Part shown: piece by piece, positions 20,415 through 28,657 of the stretch
Numbering within the stretch: the first letter of the stretch is position 1
Layout: every line of letters starts with the position of its first letter
From: Pseudomonadota bacterium
GTDB lineage: Bacteria; Pseudomonadota; Alphaproteobacteria; Acetobacterales; Acetobacteraceae
Direction: 5' to 3'
NCBI GenBank assembly: GCA_021805665.1
Contig: JAJZEV010000175.1
Location: 1 to 44,516, forward strand
Length of the DNA: 44,516 nt
Position numbers and translations under genes: made by a program
Notes under the pieces: model-generated
Seen by the model: only the letters and a program-made list of their open reading frames with translations
Told to the model about the DNA's origin: nothing
The model's database searches: none

Positions 20415-21203
20415 TTGAAGACAATCACCTTTTCCGCCGACGATTTCGGCCTGACCGAAGCCGTGAACGAAGGCATCGAACGCGCCCATCGCGAAGGCGC
20501 CCTGCAAGCCGCGAGCCTGATGGTTGGCGCACCGGCCGCGGCAGATGCCGTCCGTATCGCCCGGGCTAACCCCGGCCTGAGGGTCGGCTTGCATCTCGTC
20601 GTGATCGAGGGGCCAGCGGTTTTACCGCCCTCCTCGATTCCCGGCCTGGTCGATGCGGCCGGGCAGTTTCCATCCGATCAACTGAAACTGGGGATCGACT
20701 ACTTCTTCCGCCCGGGAATACGCCGGCAGTTACGTGCGGAGATACGCGCCCAGTTCGCCGCATTCGCCGCCACCGGCCTGACTCTGGACCATGCCAACGC
20801 ACACAAGCACATGCATATGCATCCGACCGTAGGGGCGATGCTGCTGGAAGCGGGGCGGGATTTCGGTTTGCGCCGGATACGCATTCCCGCCGAACCGCCG
20901 GGGGTGATCCAGCACTGCGGCACCAGGACCGGGTTTGGCGACTGGTTGTTGTATGGCTGGTCCCGCCTGCTGCGCCATCAAGCGAAGGCGGCGGGTGTCG
21001 CAGCGAACGATCACTGCTTCGGCCTCGCCTGGAGCGGCCATATGACCACCGCCCGCGTGCGGCGCCTGCTATCGAACCTGCCCGACGGCGACAGCGAGAT
21101 TTATTTTCACCCGGCCGCCAGGCGGGACGCCGTGCTGGATCGCCTGATGCCGTCCTACGAGCATGAGGCGGAACTGGCGGCTTTGCTGGACATCGGGGTC
21201 TAG
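20415..21203 (+). CDS. hpnK: hopanoid-associated ChbG/HpnK-type deacetylase
   Basis: A YdjC/ChbG-fold protein that most resembles HpnK, which is linked to the hopanoid side-chain pathway in alphaproteobacteria. I place the start at TTG 20415 (MKTITFSADDFGL), with AGGA a few bases upstream, because the family begins at this strand; longer ATG starts at 20361 and 20370 add unlikely residues. This gives 262 residues. Metal-site candidates are Asp9/Asp10, His60 in RVGLHLV, and the His cluster in DHANAHKHMHMHP (125-137). The family phrase ASLMVGAPAAADAV is exact to my memory. The stop overlaps the convergent sulfotransferase by 4 nt. Deacetylation of an amino-sugar-type head group is inferred from the ChbG family. 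Confidence 0.82.
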   Translation: MKTITFSADDFGLTEAVNEGIERAHREGALQAASLMVGAPAAADAVRIARANPGLRVGLHLVVIEGPAVLPPSSIPGLVDAAGQFPSDQLKLGIDYFFRPGIRRQLRAEIRAQFAAFAATGLTLDHANAHKHMHMHPTVGAMLLEAGRDFGLRRIRIPAEPPGVIQHCGTRTGFGDWLLYGWSRLLRHQAKAAGVAANDHCFGLAWSGHMTTARVRRLLSNLPDGDSEIYFHPAARRDAVLDRLMPSYEHEAELAALLDIGV

Positions 21204-22579
21204 AGTCCCGGCGACGACATGTTGGGGCTCGCCACGAGGCCCGGCTCGCGGCCCAACTCCCGGCGTGGCGCATCCTCGGGCGTAACCCCGAACCGCACCA
21301 TATAGGGACGGAACCGGGCGCGCTCCTCGGCTTCATTCAGGCCGTGATCCTCGAACCGGTAGGAATGGGCACCATAGCCGCCTTTCGGCTTGGCCGCGAC
21401 GTAGCGGTCGATCGCCCGGGCGGACGGTTCGGTCAATGTCATGCCGAAATGGCGATAAACGCCTTCCACCGTCGAGAGCGGGTCGCTGATCAGATCCAGG
21501 TGGTGAACATGACATACGGATTCCGGCAGGCCGGCGTCGTCGCCGATCGCCATCATGCGTTTCGTGCCGTCCAGCCAGCGGCGGCTTTCGAGCGGGCCAA
21601 GGCTTCGGGGCTCCAGTGCCCTGGTGAACGGGCGGCGCAACACCTCGGTTAGTTGCGCCTGGGACAGCAGCACTTTGACCGGATCGCGATGGACGAAAAT
21701 CATCCGCGCATCGGGATAGACCGACTTGATTGCCTCCAGCGCGAAGATGTGTTCCGGGCATTTCAGCACCCAGCGCCGCTCCAGCCCGTCCTGATGTTGC
21801 AGGAACTGTAGAAACCGCTTGTGGAAGCGGTACGCGGGCAGATGCCGGACAACATCGGCATCCATCCAGGCCCGGTAGGACGGGATGTTGTAATTGGTAT
21901 CGAATCGAAGGCTACGGAACACATGCGCGGTGATTTCGCTGCATTCCTGCGGCGATCTGGCATCAAGCGGATGCAAGGCATGAAATTCCGGCGCCAGGTA
22001 TTCGAACGCCTTCAACTGCCGGTCCACCCGGGCGATCCGTTGGCTTCTGGTGCCGCTCCGGGGGGACGGGAAGATCGTTTCCCAAACCGCGGGCGCCCGG
22101 TTTGCCCCATCGGCCAGCATCAGCCGATGCAGGAACGTGGTTCCGCTGCGCGGCAGGCCGGTGATGAAAATCGGCTGCCTGACCGCCAGATCGGCGATGT
22201 GGGGCTGCGCCGCCGCGGCAGCTTGAATCGCCAGAAGATTTGACAGGAAGCGTACGATATCCCAACGCGTGGCGCTGCGCCCCACTAAACTAAGCCCGGA
22301 TTCCGACGAACACGATTGCAGCAGACGGGTGAGCGGGTCCAAAAATGCGATGTCGCCGAAATCCCGCAGGCCGGTTCGCTCGCGCGCGATCCGGATCAGA
22401 TCGTCAGGGTCGATCGGACGATCCAGCCCGCCAAACCACCCGACGACCGCATCCGAAAGATGCAAGGCACGCGTTATCATGCTCAATGTCAAAACTCCGG
22501 CCAGTGCTATCCATTTCCAGACCGCACACCGATATAAGGATAGGCCCGGTGTTCGGCGGGGCACAAGTTCGTGAAGCAT
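21200..22579 (-). CDS. sulfotransferase family protein
   Basis: A 459-residue sulfotransferase-fold protein, expected to transfer a sulfuryl group from PAPS. The 5'-phosphosulfate loop is ITGLPRSGTTFLH (139-151) and the 3'-phosphate motif is MIFVHRDPVKVLLSQ. It belongs to the large group annotated as sulfotransferase family proteins with PDARMIFVHRDP and a C-terminal KGGYGAHSYRFEDHGL. The N-terminus is unsure: ATG 22579 gives a hydrophobic stretch (WIALAGVLTLSMI) near residues 22-35, while Met34 would start a shorter cytosolic form closer to homologues. It lies between two hopanoid-type genes on the opposite strand. Substrate unknown. Confidence 0.85.
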   Translation of the reverse strand: MLHELVPRRTPGLSLYRCAVWKWIALAGVLTLSMITRALHLSDAVVGWFGGLDRPIDPDDLIRIARERTGLRDFGDIAFLDPLTRLLQSCSSESGLSLVGRSATRWDIVRFLSNLLAIQAAAAAQPHIADLAVRQPIFITGLPRSGTTFLHRLMLADGANRAPAVWETIFPSPRSGTRSQRIARVDRQLKAFEYLAPEFHALHPLDARSPQECSEITAHVFRSLRFDTNYNIPSYRAWMDADVVRHLPAYRFHKRFLQFLQHQDGLERRWVLKCPEHIFALEAIKSVYPDARMIFVHRDPVKVLLSQAQLTEVLRRPFTRALEPRSLGPLESRRWLDGTKRMMAIGDDAGLPESVCHVHHLDLISDPLSTVEGVYRHFGMTLTEPSARAIDRYVAAKPKGGYGAHSYRFEDHGLNEAEERARFRPYMVRFGVTPEDAPRRELGREPGLVASPNMSSPGL

Positions 22580-22692
22580 AACGAAATTATAAGAAACTTG
22601 CTGATAGATGTATGTCTTTGTATCTGGATGATGCAGTCCGCTTGCCTAAAATAAGAGCCGGGTTCGCACCAGGGTTAGAGGGATCGTTGGGA
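22580..22692. promoter_or_regulatory. divergent promoter region, sulfotransferase / HpnM-like gene
   Basis: About 110 bases separate the two divergent genes. The stretch 22577-22605 is AT-rich and contains a -10-like TATAAG at 22588-22593 on the plus strand. A matching -35 at proper spacing is not obvious. The region is the only space for promoters of both genes. Confidence 0.3.
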
Positions 22693-23325
22693 ATGCCGGT
22701 GGGTCAGCTAGGTCGTCGGGCTCTGTTCGCCGCTGCCAGTGCGGTTGGGATCGGTTTGGCGGGGCCTGCCTTCGCGCAGGATGAGCCGCCGGCGATCGCC
22801 CCGGTGCGCGATTTGATCGCCGGGCTCGTCGCGGTGATGAAAGCGGGGACGGCCACGCCGTTCGAGCAGCGGTTCGCGCTTCTGGCCCCGGTTATCGATC
22901 GCACCTTCGATCTGGGCGGCATTCTGCGGGAGTCGGTCGGCCCGACCTGGGAGACCTTGCCCGCGGATCGGCAGCAGACCCTGATGGACGCATTTCGCCG
23001 TTATACGGTGGCTTCCTACGTCAACAGTTTCGACGCATTCGACGGGCAGCGATTCGATATCGAGCCCGGCACGCGCACGATTGGCGACCGGCAGATCGTG
23101 CAGACCAAGATCGTTCCCCGCAAGGGCGACGTTCACGAACTGGACTACGTTATGTCGAAGACGGCGGACGGGTGGCGCGTGATGGATGTGCTGGCCGATG
23201 GGTCTATCAGCCGGGTTGCGGTGCAGCGTTCGGATTTCCGCCGTTTGCTGACGCGCGGCGGTGCCAGCGCACTGGCCGAGAGCTTGCGCGCCAAATCGGC
23301 GGCGTTGTCGGGCGGGGCGGGGTAA
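22693..23325 (+). CDS. hpnM: MlaC/Ttg2-type periplasmic lipid-binding protein, HpnM-like
   Basis: A 210-residue exported protein of the MlaC (Tol-Pal/toluene-tolerance Ttg2D) family; the alphaproteobacterial hopanoid-linked form is HpnM. From ATG 22693 it starts MPVGQLGRRALFAAASAVGIG with a signal peptide and cleavage after AFA near residue 28; the Arg pair could be part of a Tat signal. The mature part follows the family: LIAGLVAVMKAG, FEQRFALLAPVIDRTFDLGGI, DAFRRYTVASYVNSFDAFDG, then QIVQTKIVPRKGD and WRVMDVLADGSISRVAVQRSDFRRLL. An upstream ATG at 22612 would add 27 residues before the signal peptide, so I prefer 22693. HpnM rather than plain MlaC is suggested by hpnK nearby and the absence of mlaABD here. 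Confidence 0.75.
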   Translation: MPVGQLGRRALFAAASAVGIGLAGPAFAQDEPPAIAPVRDLIAGLVAVMKAGTATPFEQRFALLAPVIDRTFDLGGILRESVGPTWETLPADRQQTLMDAFRRYTVASYVNSFDAFDGQRFDIEPGTRTIGDRQIVQTKIVPRKGDVHELDYVMSKTADGWRVMDVLADGSISRVAVQRSDFRRLLTRGGASALAESLRAKSAALSGGAG

Positions 23326-23330
23326 CCGCC

Positions 23331-23356
23331 GGGCGGATCCAGGCCCGGATCCGCCC
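23331..23356 (+). terminator. strong stem-loop between the HpnM-like gene and fahA
   Basis: A perfect 10-bp inverted repeat, GGGCGGATCC at 23331-23340 and GGATCCGCCC at 23347-23356, with a 6-nt loop begins 5 nt after the HpnM-like stop and ends 20 nt before fahA. No T tract follows on the plus strand. It could end or attenuate upstream transcription, or shield the mRNA 3' end. Confidence 0.55.
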
Positions 23357-23376
23357 GTCACCGAAAGGACGCAACG

Positions 23377-24699
23377 ATGTATGCGCTGAACGAAACCCAC
23401 GATCCTGCGTTGCGAAGCTGGGTCGCGTCCGCCAACGGCGGCGACACCGACTTTCCGATCCAGAACCTGCCGTTCGCGATCTTCCGCAGTCGTGGCAGCC
23501 AGGAGGCATTTCGCGCGGGGGTCGCCATTGGCGACCGGATCGCCGCTGTCGCGGATGTGGCCGCCACCGACCCGCTGGCACCGGATGCAGCCGCCGCCGC
23601 GCGGGCCGCGGGTGGGGACAGCCTGAATGCACTGATGGCGCTGGGGCCGCCGGCATGGTCGGCCTTGCGTCTGGCGCTGTCGCGCGCCCTGCATGAGGGA
23701 GCCACGGCGCGGGCTGCGTTGGAACCGGTCCTGGTCCCACAGGCGGACGCCGAGTATGCGTTGCCGGCGCGCATTGGCGACTACACCGACTTCTACATCG
23801 GCATTCATCACGCCACAGCCGTAGGGAAGCTGTTCCGTCCGGACAATCCGCTGCTGCCCAACTACAAATGGGTTCCCATCGGCTATCACGGCCGCGCCTC
23901 CTCCATCGTTGTCGGCGGGCACCCGATCCGGCGACCCGTCGGCCAGATCAAGGGCAACTCGGATAGCCCGGTGCTCGGTCCCAGCCGGAAGCTGGACTAC
24001 GAACTCGAACTCGGGCTGCTGATCGGGCCGGGCAACGCGCTGGGCGAGCCAATTCCGATCGAGACCGCCGAGGATCATCTCTTCGGCATCGCCCTGTTCA
24101 ACGACTGGTCGGCGCGCGACATCCAGCCGTGGGAATATCAGCCGCTGGGACCGTTCCTGGCGAAGAGTTTCAGCAGTTCCCTGTCGCCTTGGGTGGTGAC
24201 GGCGGAAGCCTTGGCACCGTTCCGAACCCCGTTCGTGCGCTCGGCCGGGGACCCCGCACCGCTGGCATACCTGGACTCCGCCAAAAACCGGGAGCGCGGC
24301 GCATTCGATATCCAACTGGAGGCTTGGTTGCTGACCGAGGAAATGCGTCGCGCCGATCTGCCGGCGGCACGCCTGTCGCGCGGCAATGCGCGCGACGCGG
24401 CATATTGGACCCCGGCGCAACTGATCGCCCATCACACGGTGGGCGGCTGCAATCTACGTCCCGGCGATCTGCTGGGCTCCGGCACCTTATCCGGGCCGCG
24501 GGCGGAGGAAGCCGGTTCGCTGCTGGAGCTTTCGCAAGGCGGCACGCACCCGGTCACGCTGCCGAACGGTGAGACCCGCGGCTTTCTGGAGGATGGCGAC
24601 ACCCTGACCTTGCGGGCATGGTGCCAGCGTCCGAACACCCCGCGCATCGGTTTCGGAGAGTGTTCGGGCACGATCCTGCCAGCGAGGTCTGTCTCGTAG
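23377..24699 (+). CDS. fahA: fumarylacetoacetase
   Basis: This hydrolase splits 4-fumarylacetoacetate into fumarate and acetoacetate, the last step of tyrosine and homogentisate breakdown. The 440-residue length and layout fit: an N-terminal SH3-like domain (FPIQNLPFAIFRS near 25-37), then the catalytic domain with DYTDFYIGIHHATAVGKLFRP (metal Asp and catalytic His), NYKWVPIGYHGRASS, LDYELELG (metal Glu) and ALFNDWSARDIQPWEYQPLGPFLAKSF (metal Asp, Lys). AAGGA precedes the ATG. Homogentisate 1,2-dioxygenase and maleylacetoacetate isomerase are not in the window, so the gene is detached from its usual partners or they lie elsewhere. Confidence 0.95.
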   Translation: MYALNETHDPALRSWVASANGGDTDFPIQNLPFAIFRSRGSQEAFRAGVAIGDRIAAVADVAATDPLAPDAAAAARAAGGDSLNALMALGPPAWSALRLALSRALHEGATARAALEPVLVPQADAEYALPARIGDYTDFYIGIHHATAVGKLFRPDNPLLPNYKWVPIGYHGRASSIVVGGHPIRRPVGQIKGNSDSPVLGPSRKLDYELELGLLIGPGNALGEPIPIETAEDHLFGIALFNDWSARDIQPWEYQPLGPFLAKSFSSSLSPWVVTAEALAPFRTPFVRSAGDPAPLAYLDSAKNRERGAFDIQLEAWLLTEEMRRADLPAARLSRGNARDAAYWTPAQLIAHHTVGGCNLRPGDLLGSGTLSGPRAEEAGSLLELSQGGTHPVTLPNGETRGFLEDGDTLTLRAWCQRPNTPRIGFGECSGTILPARSVS

Positions 24700-24754
24700 C
24701 GCCGTTACCCCGGAGTCGGAGCAGGATCGCCCGGACATCGGTTATGACGCAGGG

Positions 24755-25804
24755 TTATACCGTCGCGACGGGGGTTGCGGGCGACCCGACCGCGCCCGGC
24801 AGGCGCAGCGGCGGGGCGGTCAGCAGGAACCGGTTGCGGCCGTTGGCGCGCAGCCAGTCCGCGAGTTCGGTCAGGTACCACATTTCCCCCAGGTAGCACC
24901 CCAGCTTGAACAGGCAGTGGGCGTGCAGCGGCAGCATGGCGCAGTGATCGTCGGCGCAGGGCCGGGCAGGGCTGGCCTCGACCGCATAATTGTCCGCCAA
25001 AAGCGCGACCGCCCCGCTGTCGGTCACCCATTGCTGCAACCGGTCATCGCGCCCGTCCAAGGCCGAGGTGGTGGAGAACAGCACCTTGGGGTCCGGCTGC
25101 TTGTTCATATCCAGCAGCAACTGGGCAAACCCGGTGCGGATACAGACGAAGTCGCCCGGTTCAACGACGACCTTGTCCTTGTCCAGGACCATCATCAGGT
25201 CCTCGTAGCCGACGATCTTGCCGGACCGGCCGAAATGCGCCTCCAGGTCGATCATCACCGCGCGGCCTTGCACGCAGGACACCGCCATGTTCTCGATGCC
25301 CAGCTTGCGGGCGCCGGAGGCCTCGCCGGTCGGGGTCTGATTGCCCTGCATGTCATAGCGCACCGGGCCGACGATGTCGGTGCCGGCGCGATAGCCGTTG
25401 TAGAACACGTCCTCGGGGATGCCGTCCCCGTCGGCGTCGAACATCTGCCCGACATGCGACAGGCTGTCCCATTGGGTGGAGTATTGCAGCGTCAGCAGCA
25501 CCTGATCGTCGCACACGATGTCCAGCGCCGTCGGATCGTCGCAGCGCAGCGGATAGTTCATGTTCGGCCGGCCGTTCCGCTCCGTGGGCTTCAGGACCGG
25601 CGGATGACGGCGGGGATTGATGATGTTGCCCCCGGGATAATCCAGCGGCAGGGACAGGCAGAAGGTCTTGCCCGCCTTCACCTCGCGGATGCCTTGCAGC
25701 ACCTTTTCGGGAGTCACCAGGTTCAGCCGCCCGAGTTGGTCGTCGGGTCCGAAATCGCCCCAGGTGGACCCCGCCGGACGGCGTTTCCAGCGCGGATTGG
25801 TCAT
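24755..25804 (-). CDS. cyclase-family (kynurenine formamidase-like) hydrolase
   Basis: A 349-residue member of the 'cyclase' metal-hydrolase family, related to kynurenine formamidase and isatin hydrolase. The family core is TLQYSTQWDSLSHVGQMF, with TQWDSLSHV supplying metal-binding Asp and His, followed by YNGYRAGTDIVG and, near the C-terminus, CADDHCAMLPLHAHCLFKLGCYLGEMWYL. The N-terminus WGDFGPDDQLGRLNLVTPEKV is typical of the longer family branch. The ATG at 25804 is one base after the stop of the first TfdA-like gene, so it is the last member of that operon. It probably opens a cyclic amide, lactone or anhydride, or a formamide; the substrate is unknown. Confidence 0.85.
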   Translation of the reverse strand: MTNPRWKRRPAGSTWGDFGPDDQLGRLNLVTPEKVLQGIREVKAGKTFCLSLPLDYPGGNIINPRRHPPVLKPTERNGRPNMNYPLRCDDPTALDIVCDDQVLLTLQYSTQWDSLSHVGQMFDADGDGIPEDVFYNGYRAGTDIVGPVRYDMQGNQTPTGEASGARKLGIENMAVSCVQGRAVMIDLEAHFGRSGKIVGYEDLMMVLDKDKVVVEPGDFVCIRTGFAQLLLDMNKQPDPKVLFSTTSALDGRDDRLQQWVTDSGAVALLADNYAVEASPARPCADDHCAMLPLHAHCLFKLGCYLGEMWYLTELADWLRANGRNRFLLTAPPLRLPGAVGSPATPVATV

Positions 25805-25805
25805 G

Positions 25806-26690
25806 TCAGGCCGCCATCTGCTGAACGGTGACGCTGTCGCCGGCAACGGTGGTGCGGCGCATGTCGCGCACCTTGGTTTCATCGAAGCGGCGTACCCGGT
25901 GCATCGTGGTACGGTTGTCCCACATCACCAGATCGTATTGCTTCCACTTGTGGGAATAGGTGAACCGGGGCTGCACGGCATGTTCCGTCAGGTCGCGGAG
26001 GAAGGCGCGCGCTTCCGGCATCGGCCAGCCGACGATCGTGCCGCTGTGGGACGACAGATACAGCGATTTGCGCCCGGTGACCGGATGGGTTCGCACCAGA
26101 CGTTGCCGCACCGGTTTGAACATCTGCTTTTCCTCGTCGGTCAGTTCGGTAAAGCCCAGCGAGCCGCGCGAGTAGATCAGCGAATGTTCGCAGACCAGGT
26201 CCTCGATTTCCGCCTTGGTCTTGTCATCAAGCGCATCATAGGCCGCGCGCATGTCGGCGAATTCGGTGTTCCCGCCGGAATCCACCACGATCCGCCCCGA
26301 CAACAATGAAAATTTCGCCGGAATCGCTCGGAATGAGCTGTCGGAGTGCCACAACTGGTTGCCCAGGTTGAACAGCCGGCGCCGGTCGTCGCGCGCAAGC
26401 GGCTTGTGGTCCGGCCCGAGGTTGGACACGTCAGCCATCTGGTAATCCAGCCGGCGTTCCGCCGCCTTCGTTACATTGCCGCCAGCGGTGTTTTCCAATT
26501 CGCCGAAGTTGCGGCTGAAGGCCTTCTGCTGCTCATCGGTGAACGGCTGGTCGTGGTACACCAGCACGGCGTAACGATCCATGCCGGCCTCCAGCGTTGC
26601 CGCCTGCTCCGGGCTCAACGGCTGGGTGATGTCGATGCCAGAGACCTCGCCCACGAAGCCCGGCGTTAGTTCTTTGATCGATATGGACAT
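25806..26690 (-). CDS. TfdA-like Fe(II)/2-oxoglutarate dioxygenase (copy 1)
   Basis: A 294-residue TauD/TfdA-family oxygenase that couples 2-oxoglutarate decarboxylation to substrate hydroxylation. Iron ligands are the His and Asp in QLWHSDSSFRAIPAKFSLLSGR and the distal His in NRTTMHRVRRF; the following Arg positions bind 2-oxoglutarate. LVRTHPVTGRKSLYLS is the second conserved block. It looks closer to TfdA (2,4-dichlorophenoxyacetate dioxygenase; LWHSDSSF, GGNTEFADMRAAYDAL) than to taurine dioxygenase. This copy diverges most at the tail (KVRDMRRTTVAGDSVTVQQMAA) and in SSHSGTIVG, where the other two have SAHIGTIVG. ATG 26690. It is the third of three tandem paralogues in reading order, with the cyclase immediately after it. 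Confidence 0.9.
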   Translation of the reverse strand: MSISIKELTPGFVGEVSGIDITQPLSPEQAATLEAGMDRYAVLVYHDQPFTDEQQKAFSRNFGELENTAGGNVTKAAERRLDYQMADVSNLGPDHKPLARDDRRRLFNLGNQLWHSDSSFRAIPAKFSLLSGRIVVDSGGNTEFADMRAAYDALDDKTKAEIEDLVCEHSLIYSRGSLGFTELTDEEKQMFKPVRQRLVRTHPVTGRKSLYLSSHSGTIVGWPMPEARAFLRDLTEHAVQPRFTYSHKWKQYDLVMWDNRTTMHRVRRFDETKVRDMRRTTVAGDSVTVQQMAA

Positions 26691-26728
26691 TGGGTTTCCT
26701 CCGTTACGATCGGATTGGATAAGGACGA

Positions 26729-27625
26729 TTACGCCGCGGCCAGCGCCGGCACTTGCTCCGCCGTCAGGCCGGTGCCCCTGATCGTGGTGCGCCGCAGGTC
26801 GCGGACCTCTTGCAGATCGCGGTAGCGGCGGCCCCGGTGCATGGTCGTGCGGTTGTCCCACATCGCCAGATCGTTCACCCGCCAATGGTGGGCGTGGGTG
26901 AACCGCGGCTGCGTGGCGTGTTCGGTCAGATCGCGGATGAAGGCCCGCGCCTCCGGCACCGGCCAGCCGACGATGGTGCCGATATGGGCCGACAGATACA
27001 ACGACTTGCGCCCGGTGACCGGATGGGTGCGCACCAGGCTGTGGCGAACCGGGCGGATTTTGTCCTCGTTGTCCGGACCGTAATCCTCGAACCCAAGCTG
27101 CGCCCTGGAATACGCGATGGAATGTTCCGTCACCAGACCGTCGATGAGCGCTTTGGTGCTGTCGTCGAGCGCATCGTAAGCGGCCCGCATATCGGCGAAT
27201 TCGGTATCGCCGCCCTGCCCGGGGACGACCCGGGCGGACAGCAGCGAATAGGTGGCCCCGGTCGCCCGAAATGACGCGTCGGCGTGCCAAAGCCGGTTGC
27301 CCAGCGCATACATCCGGCGGGCGTCGTCGCGGGGACGCAGCTTGCCGGCGGCGTCGAGGTTGGAAATGTCGCCCATTTCCACCGAACCGAGGCGGCGGTC
27401 GCCGGGCTTGGACATTTGCGCGATCAGCGTGGCCTCCAACTCCCCAAAGTTGCGGCTGAAGTCGCATTGCTGCTGGTCGGTCAGCGGCTGGTCGCGGAAC
27501 ACCAGCACCGCATATTGGTCCATGCCCGCCTCGACGGCCGCGACCTGGCTGCTGGACAGGGGAACGCCGATATCGATGCCGAAAACCTCGCCGACGAAAC
27601 CGGGGTGCAGGGGCACGATGTTCAT
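26729..27625 (-). CDS. TfdA-like Fe(II)/2-oxoglutarate dioxygenase (copy 2)
   Basis: A 298-residue paralogue of its neighbours on both sides. All catalytic positions are kept: His and Asp in RLWHADASFRATGATYSLLSAR, distal His in NRTTMHRGRRY, and RTHPVTGRKSLYLSAHIGTIVGW. Relative to copies 1 and 3 it has Ala in the H-A-D core and ATGATYS in place of AIPAKYS, next to the iron site, so its pocket may differ. ATG 27625 is 2 nt after the stop of copy 3. Copy 1 follows after 38 nt. Three separately maintained, intact active sites argue against simple redundancy. Confidence 0.9.
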   Translation of the reverse strand: MNIVPLHPGFVGEVFGIDIGVPLSSSQVAAVEAGMDQYAVLVFRDQPLTDQQQCDFSRNFGELEATLIAQMSKPGDRRLGSVEMGDISNLDAAGKLRPRDDARRMYALGNRLWHADASFRATGATYSLLSARVVPGQGGDTEFADMRAAYDALDDSTKALIDGLVTEHSIAYSRAQLGFEDYGPDNEDKIRPVRHSLVRTHPVTGRKSLYLSAHIGTIVGWPVPEARAFIRDLTEHATQPRFTHAHHWRVNDLAMWDNRTTMHRGRRYRDLQEVRDLRRTTIRGTGLTAEQVPALAAA

Positions 27626-27627
27626 GG

Positions 27628-28530
27628 TCAGGCTGCCTGTTGTTGAGGGGCTGTCACGGCGTCGCCGCGAATCGTCGATCGCCGCATGTCGCGGACCTCA
27701 TGCAGATCGTCATAGCGACGGGCGCGGTGCATCGTGGTGCGGTTGTCCCAAATCGCCAGATCCCAAGGCCGCCAGACATGGGCATGCACAAATTGCGGCT
27801 GAGTCGCGTGCTCCATCAGGTCGCGGATGAAGGCGCGCGCCTCCGGCACCGGCCAGCCGACGATGGTGCCGATATGGGCCGACAGATACAGCGATTTCCG
27901 GCCGGTTACCGGGTGGATGCGGACCAGACTTTGGCGAACCGGGCGCAGCTTGTCTTGGTTCCGCTGGCCGTAATCCTCCTTGGGGAAGCCGATGGTTTCC
28001 CGAGAGTATGCGTTGGAGTGTTCGGTGACCAAGGGCTCGATCTCGGCCTTGGTCCTGTCGTCCAGTGCGTCATGGGCGGCGCGCATGTCGGCGAATTCGG
28101 TGTTGCCGCCGGCACCCGGCACCACCCTGGCGGACAGCAGCGAGTATTTGGCGGGGATTGCCCGAAACGACGCATCGGAGTGCCACAGACGGTTTCCCAG
28201 CGCGTTCAGCCGCACCCGGTCATCGGCTGCCCGCGGTTTGTTGTCGCGGTCCAGGTTGGAGATATCCGCCATTTCCAGCTTCAGGCGACGGTCCTCCGGC
28301 TTGCTCATCTCGCCGCCCGAGGAGATTTCCAACTCACCGAAGTTGCGGCTGAAAGCAAGCTGGGTGTCATCGTCGAAATGCTGGCCGTGGAAGATCAGGA
28401 CGGCGAAGCGGTCCATGCCCGCTTCGATCGCGGCGACCTGGCGATCGGTCATTGTCTTGGTCAGGTCGATTCCAGTGACGTTCCCAACGAAATCCCCGTA
28501 CGGGTTTCGCGTCAGCGGTGCGATGTCCAC
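27628..28530 (-). CDS. TfdA-like Fe(II)/2-oxoglutarate dioxygenase (copy 3, first in the array)
   Basis: The first gene of the dioxygenase array. I start it at GTG 28530 (MDIAPLTRNPYGDFVG), because GGAGG lies 7 nt upstream; the frame is open 20 more codons to ATG 28590, but those residues have no family character. The 300-residue product keeps His/Asp in RLWHSDASFRAIPAKYSLLSAR and the distal His in NRTTMHRARRY, with RIHPVTGRKSLYLSAHIGTIVGW. It is closest to copy 2 in the second half. A promoter-like sequence lies just upstream, so the array may be transcribed apart from the binding-protein gene. Confidence 0.9.
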   Translation of the reverse strand: MDIAPLTRNPYGDFVGNVTGIDLTKTMTDRQVAAIEAGMDRFAVLIFHGQHFDDDTQLAFSRNFGELEISSGGEMSKPEDRRLKLEMADISNLDRDNKPRAADDRVRLNALGNRLWHSDASFRAIPAKYSLLSARVVPGAGGNTEFADMRAAHDALDDRTKAEIEPLVTEHSNAYSRETIGFPKEDYGQRNQDKLRPVRQSLVRIHPVTGRKSLYLSAHIGTIVGWPVPEARAFIRDLMEHATQPQFVHAHVWRPWDLAIWDNRTTMHRARRYDDLHEVRDMRRSTIRGDAVTAPQQQAA

Positions 28531-28559
28531 CGGGGTTCCTCCTGTCTTTTCTACCCGGC

Positions 28560-28590
28560 AGTATAATCCCCATAAGCTGGGTTTTGCCAA
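28560..28590 (-). promoter_or_regulatory. candidate sigma-70 promoter for the dioxygenase array
   Basis: On the minus strand TTGGCA (28590-28585) is followed by TTATAC (18-nt spacing) or TATACT (19-nt spacing, ending at 28560). This lies about 30 bases before the GTG start at 28530, in the 127-nt gap after the substrate-binding-protein gene. The boxes are good but the spacing is slightly long. Confidence 0.45.
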
Positions 28591-28657
28591 TCCTTGGCCG
28601 GGCGGACGCCGCTGTTCCTGTCGCGGGCCCGAAACGATCGCTCGCGTTTGGGCGCTA

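Noticed and set aside
25806..28530. Taurine dioxygenase (tauD) operon
   Set aside because: No tauABC transporter genes are present, and the sequence blocks resemble TfdA more than TauD.
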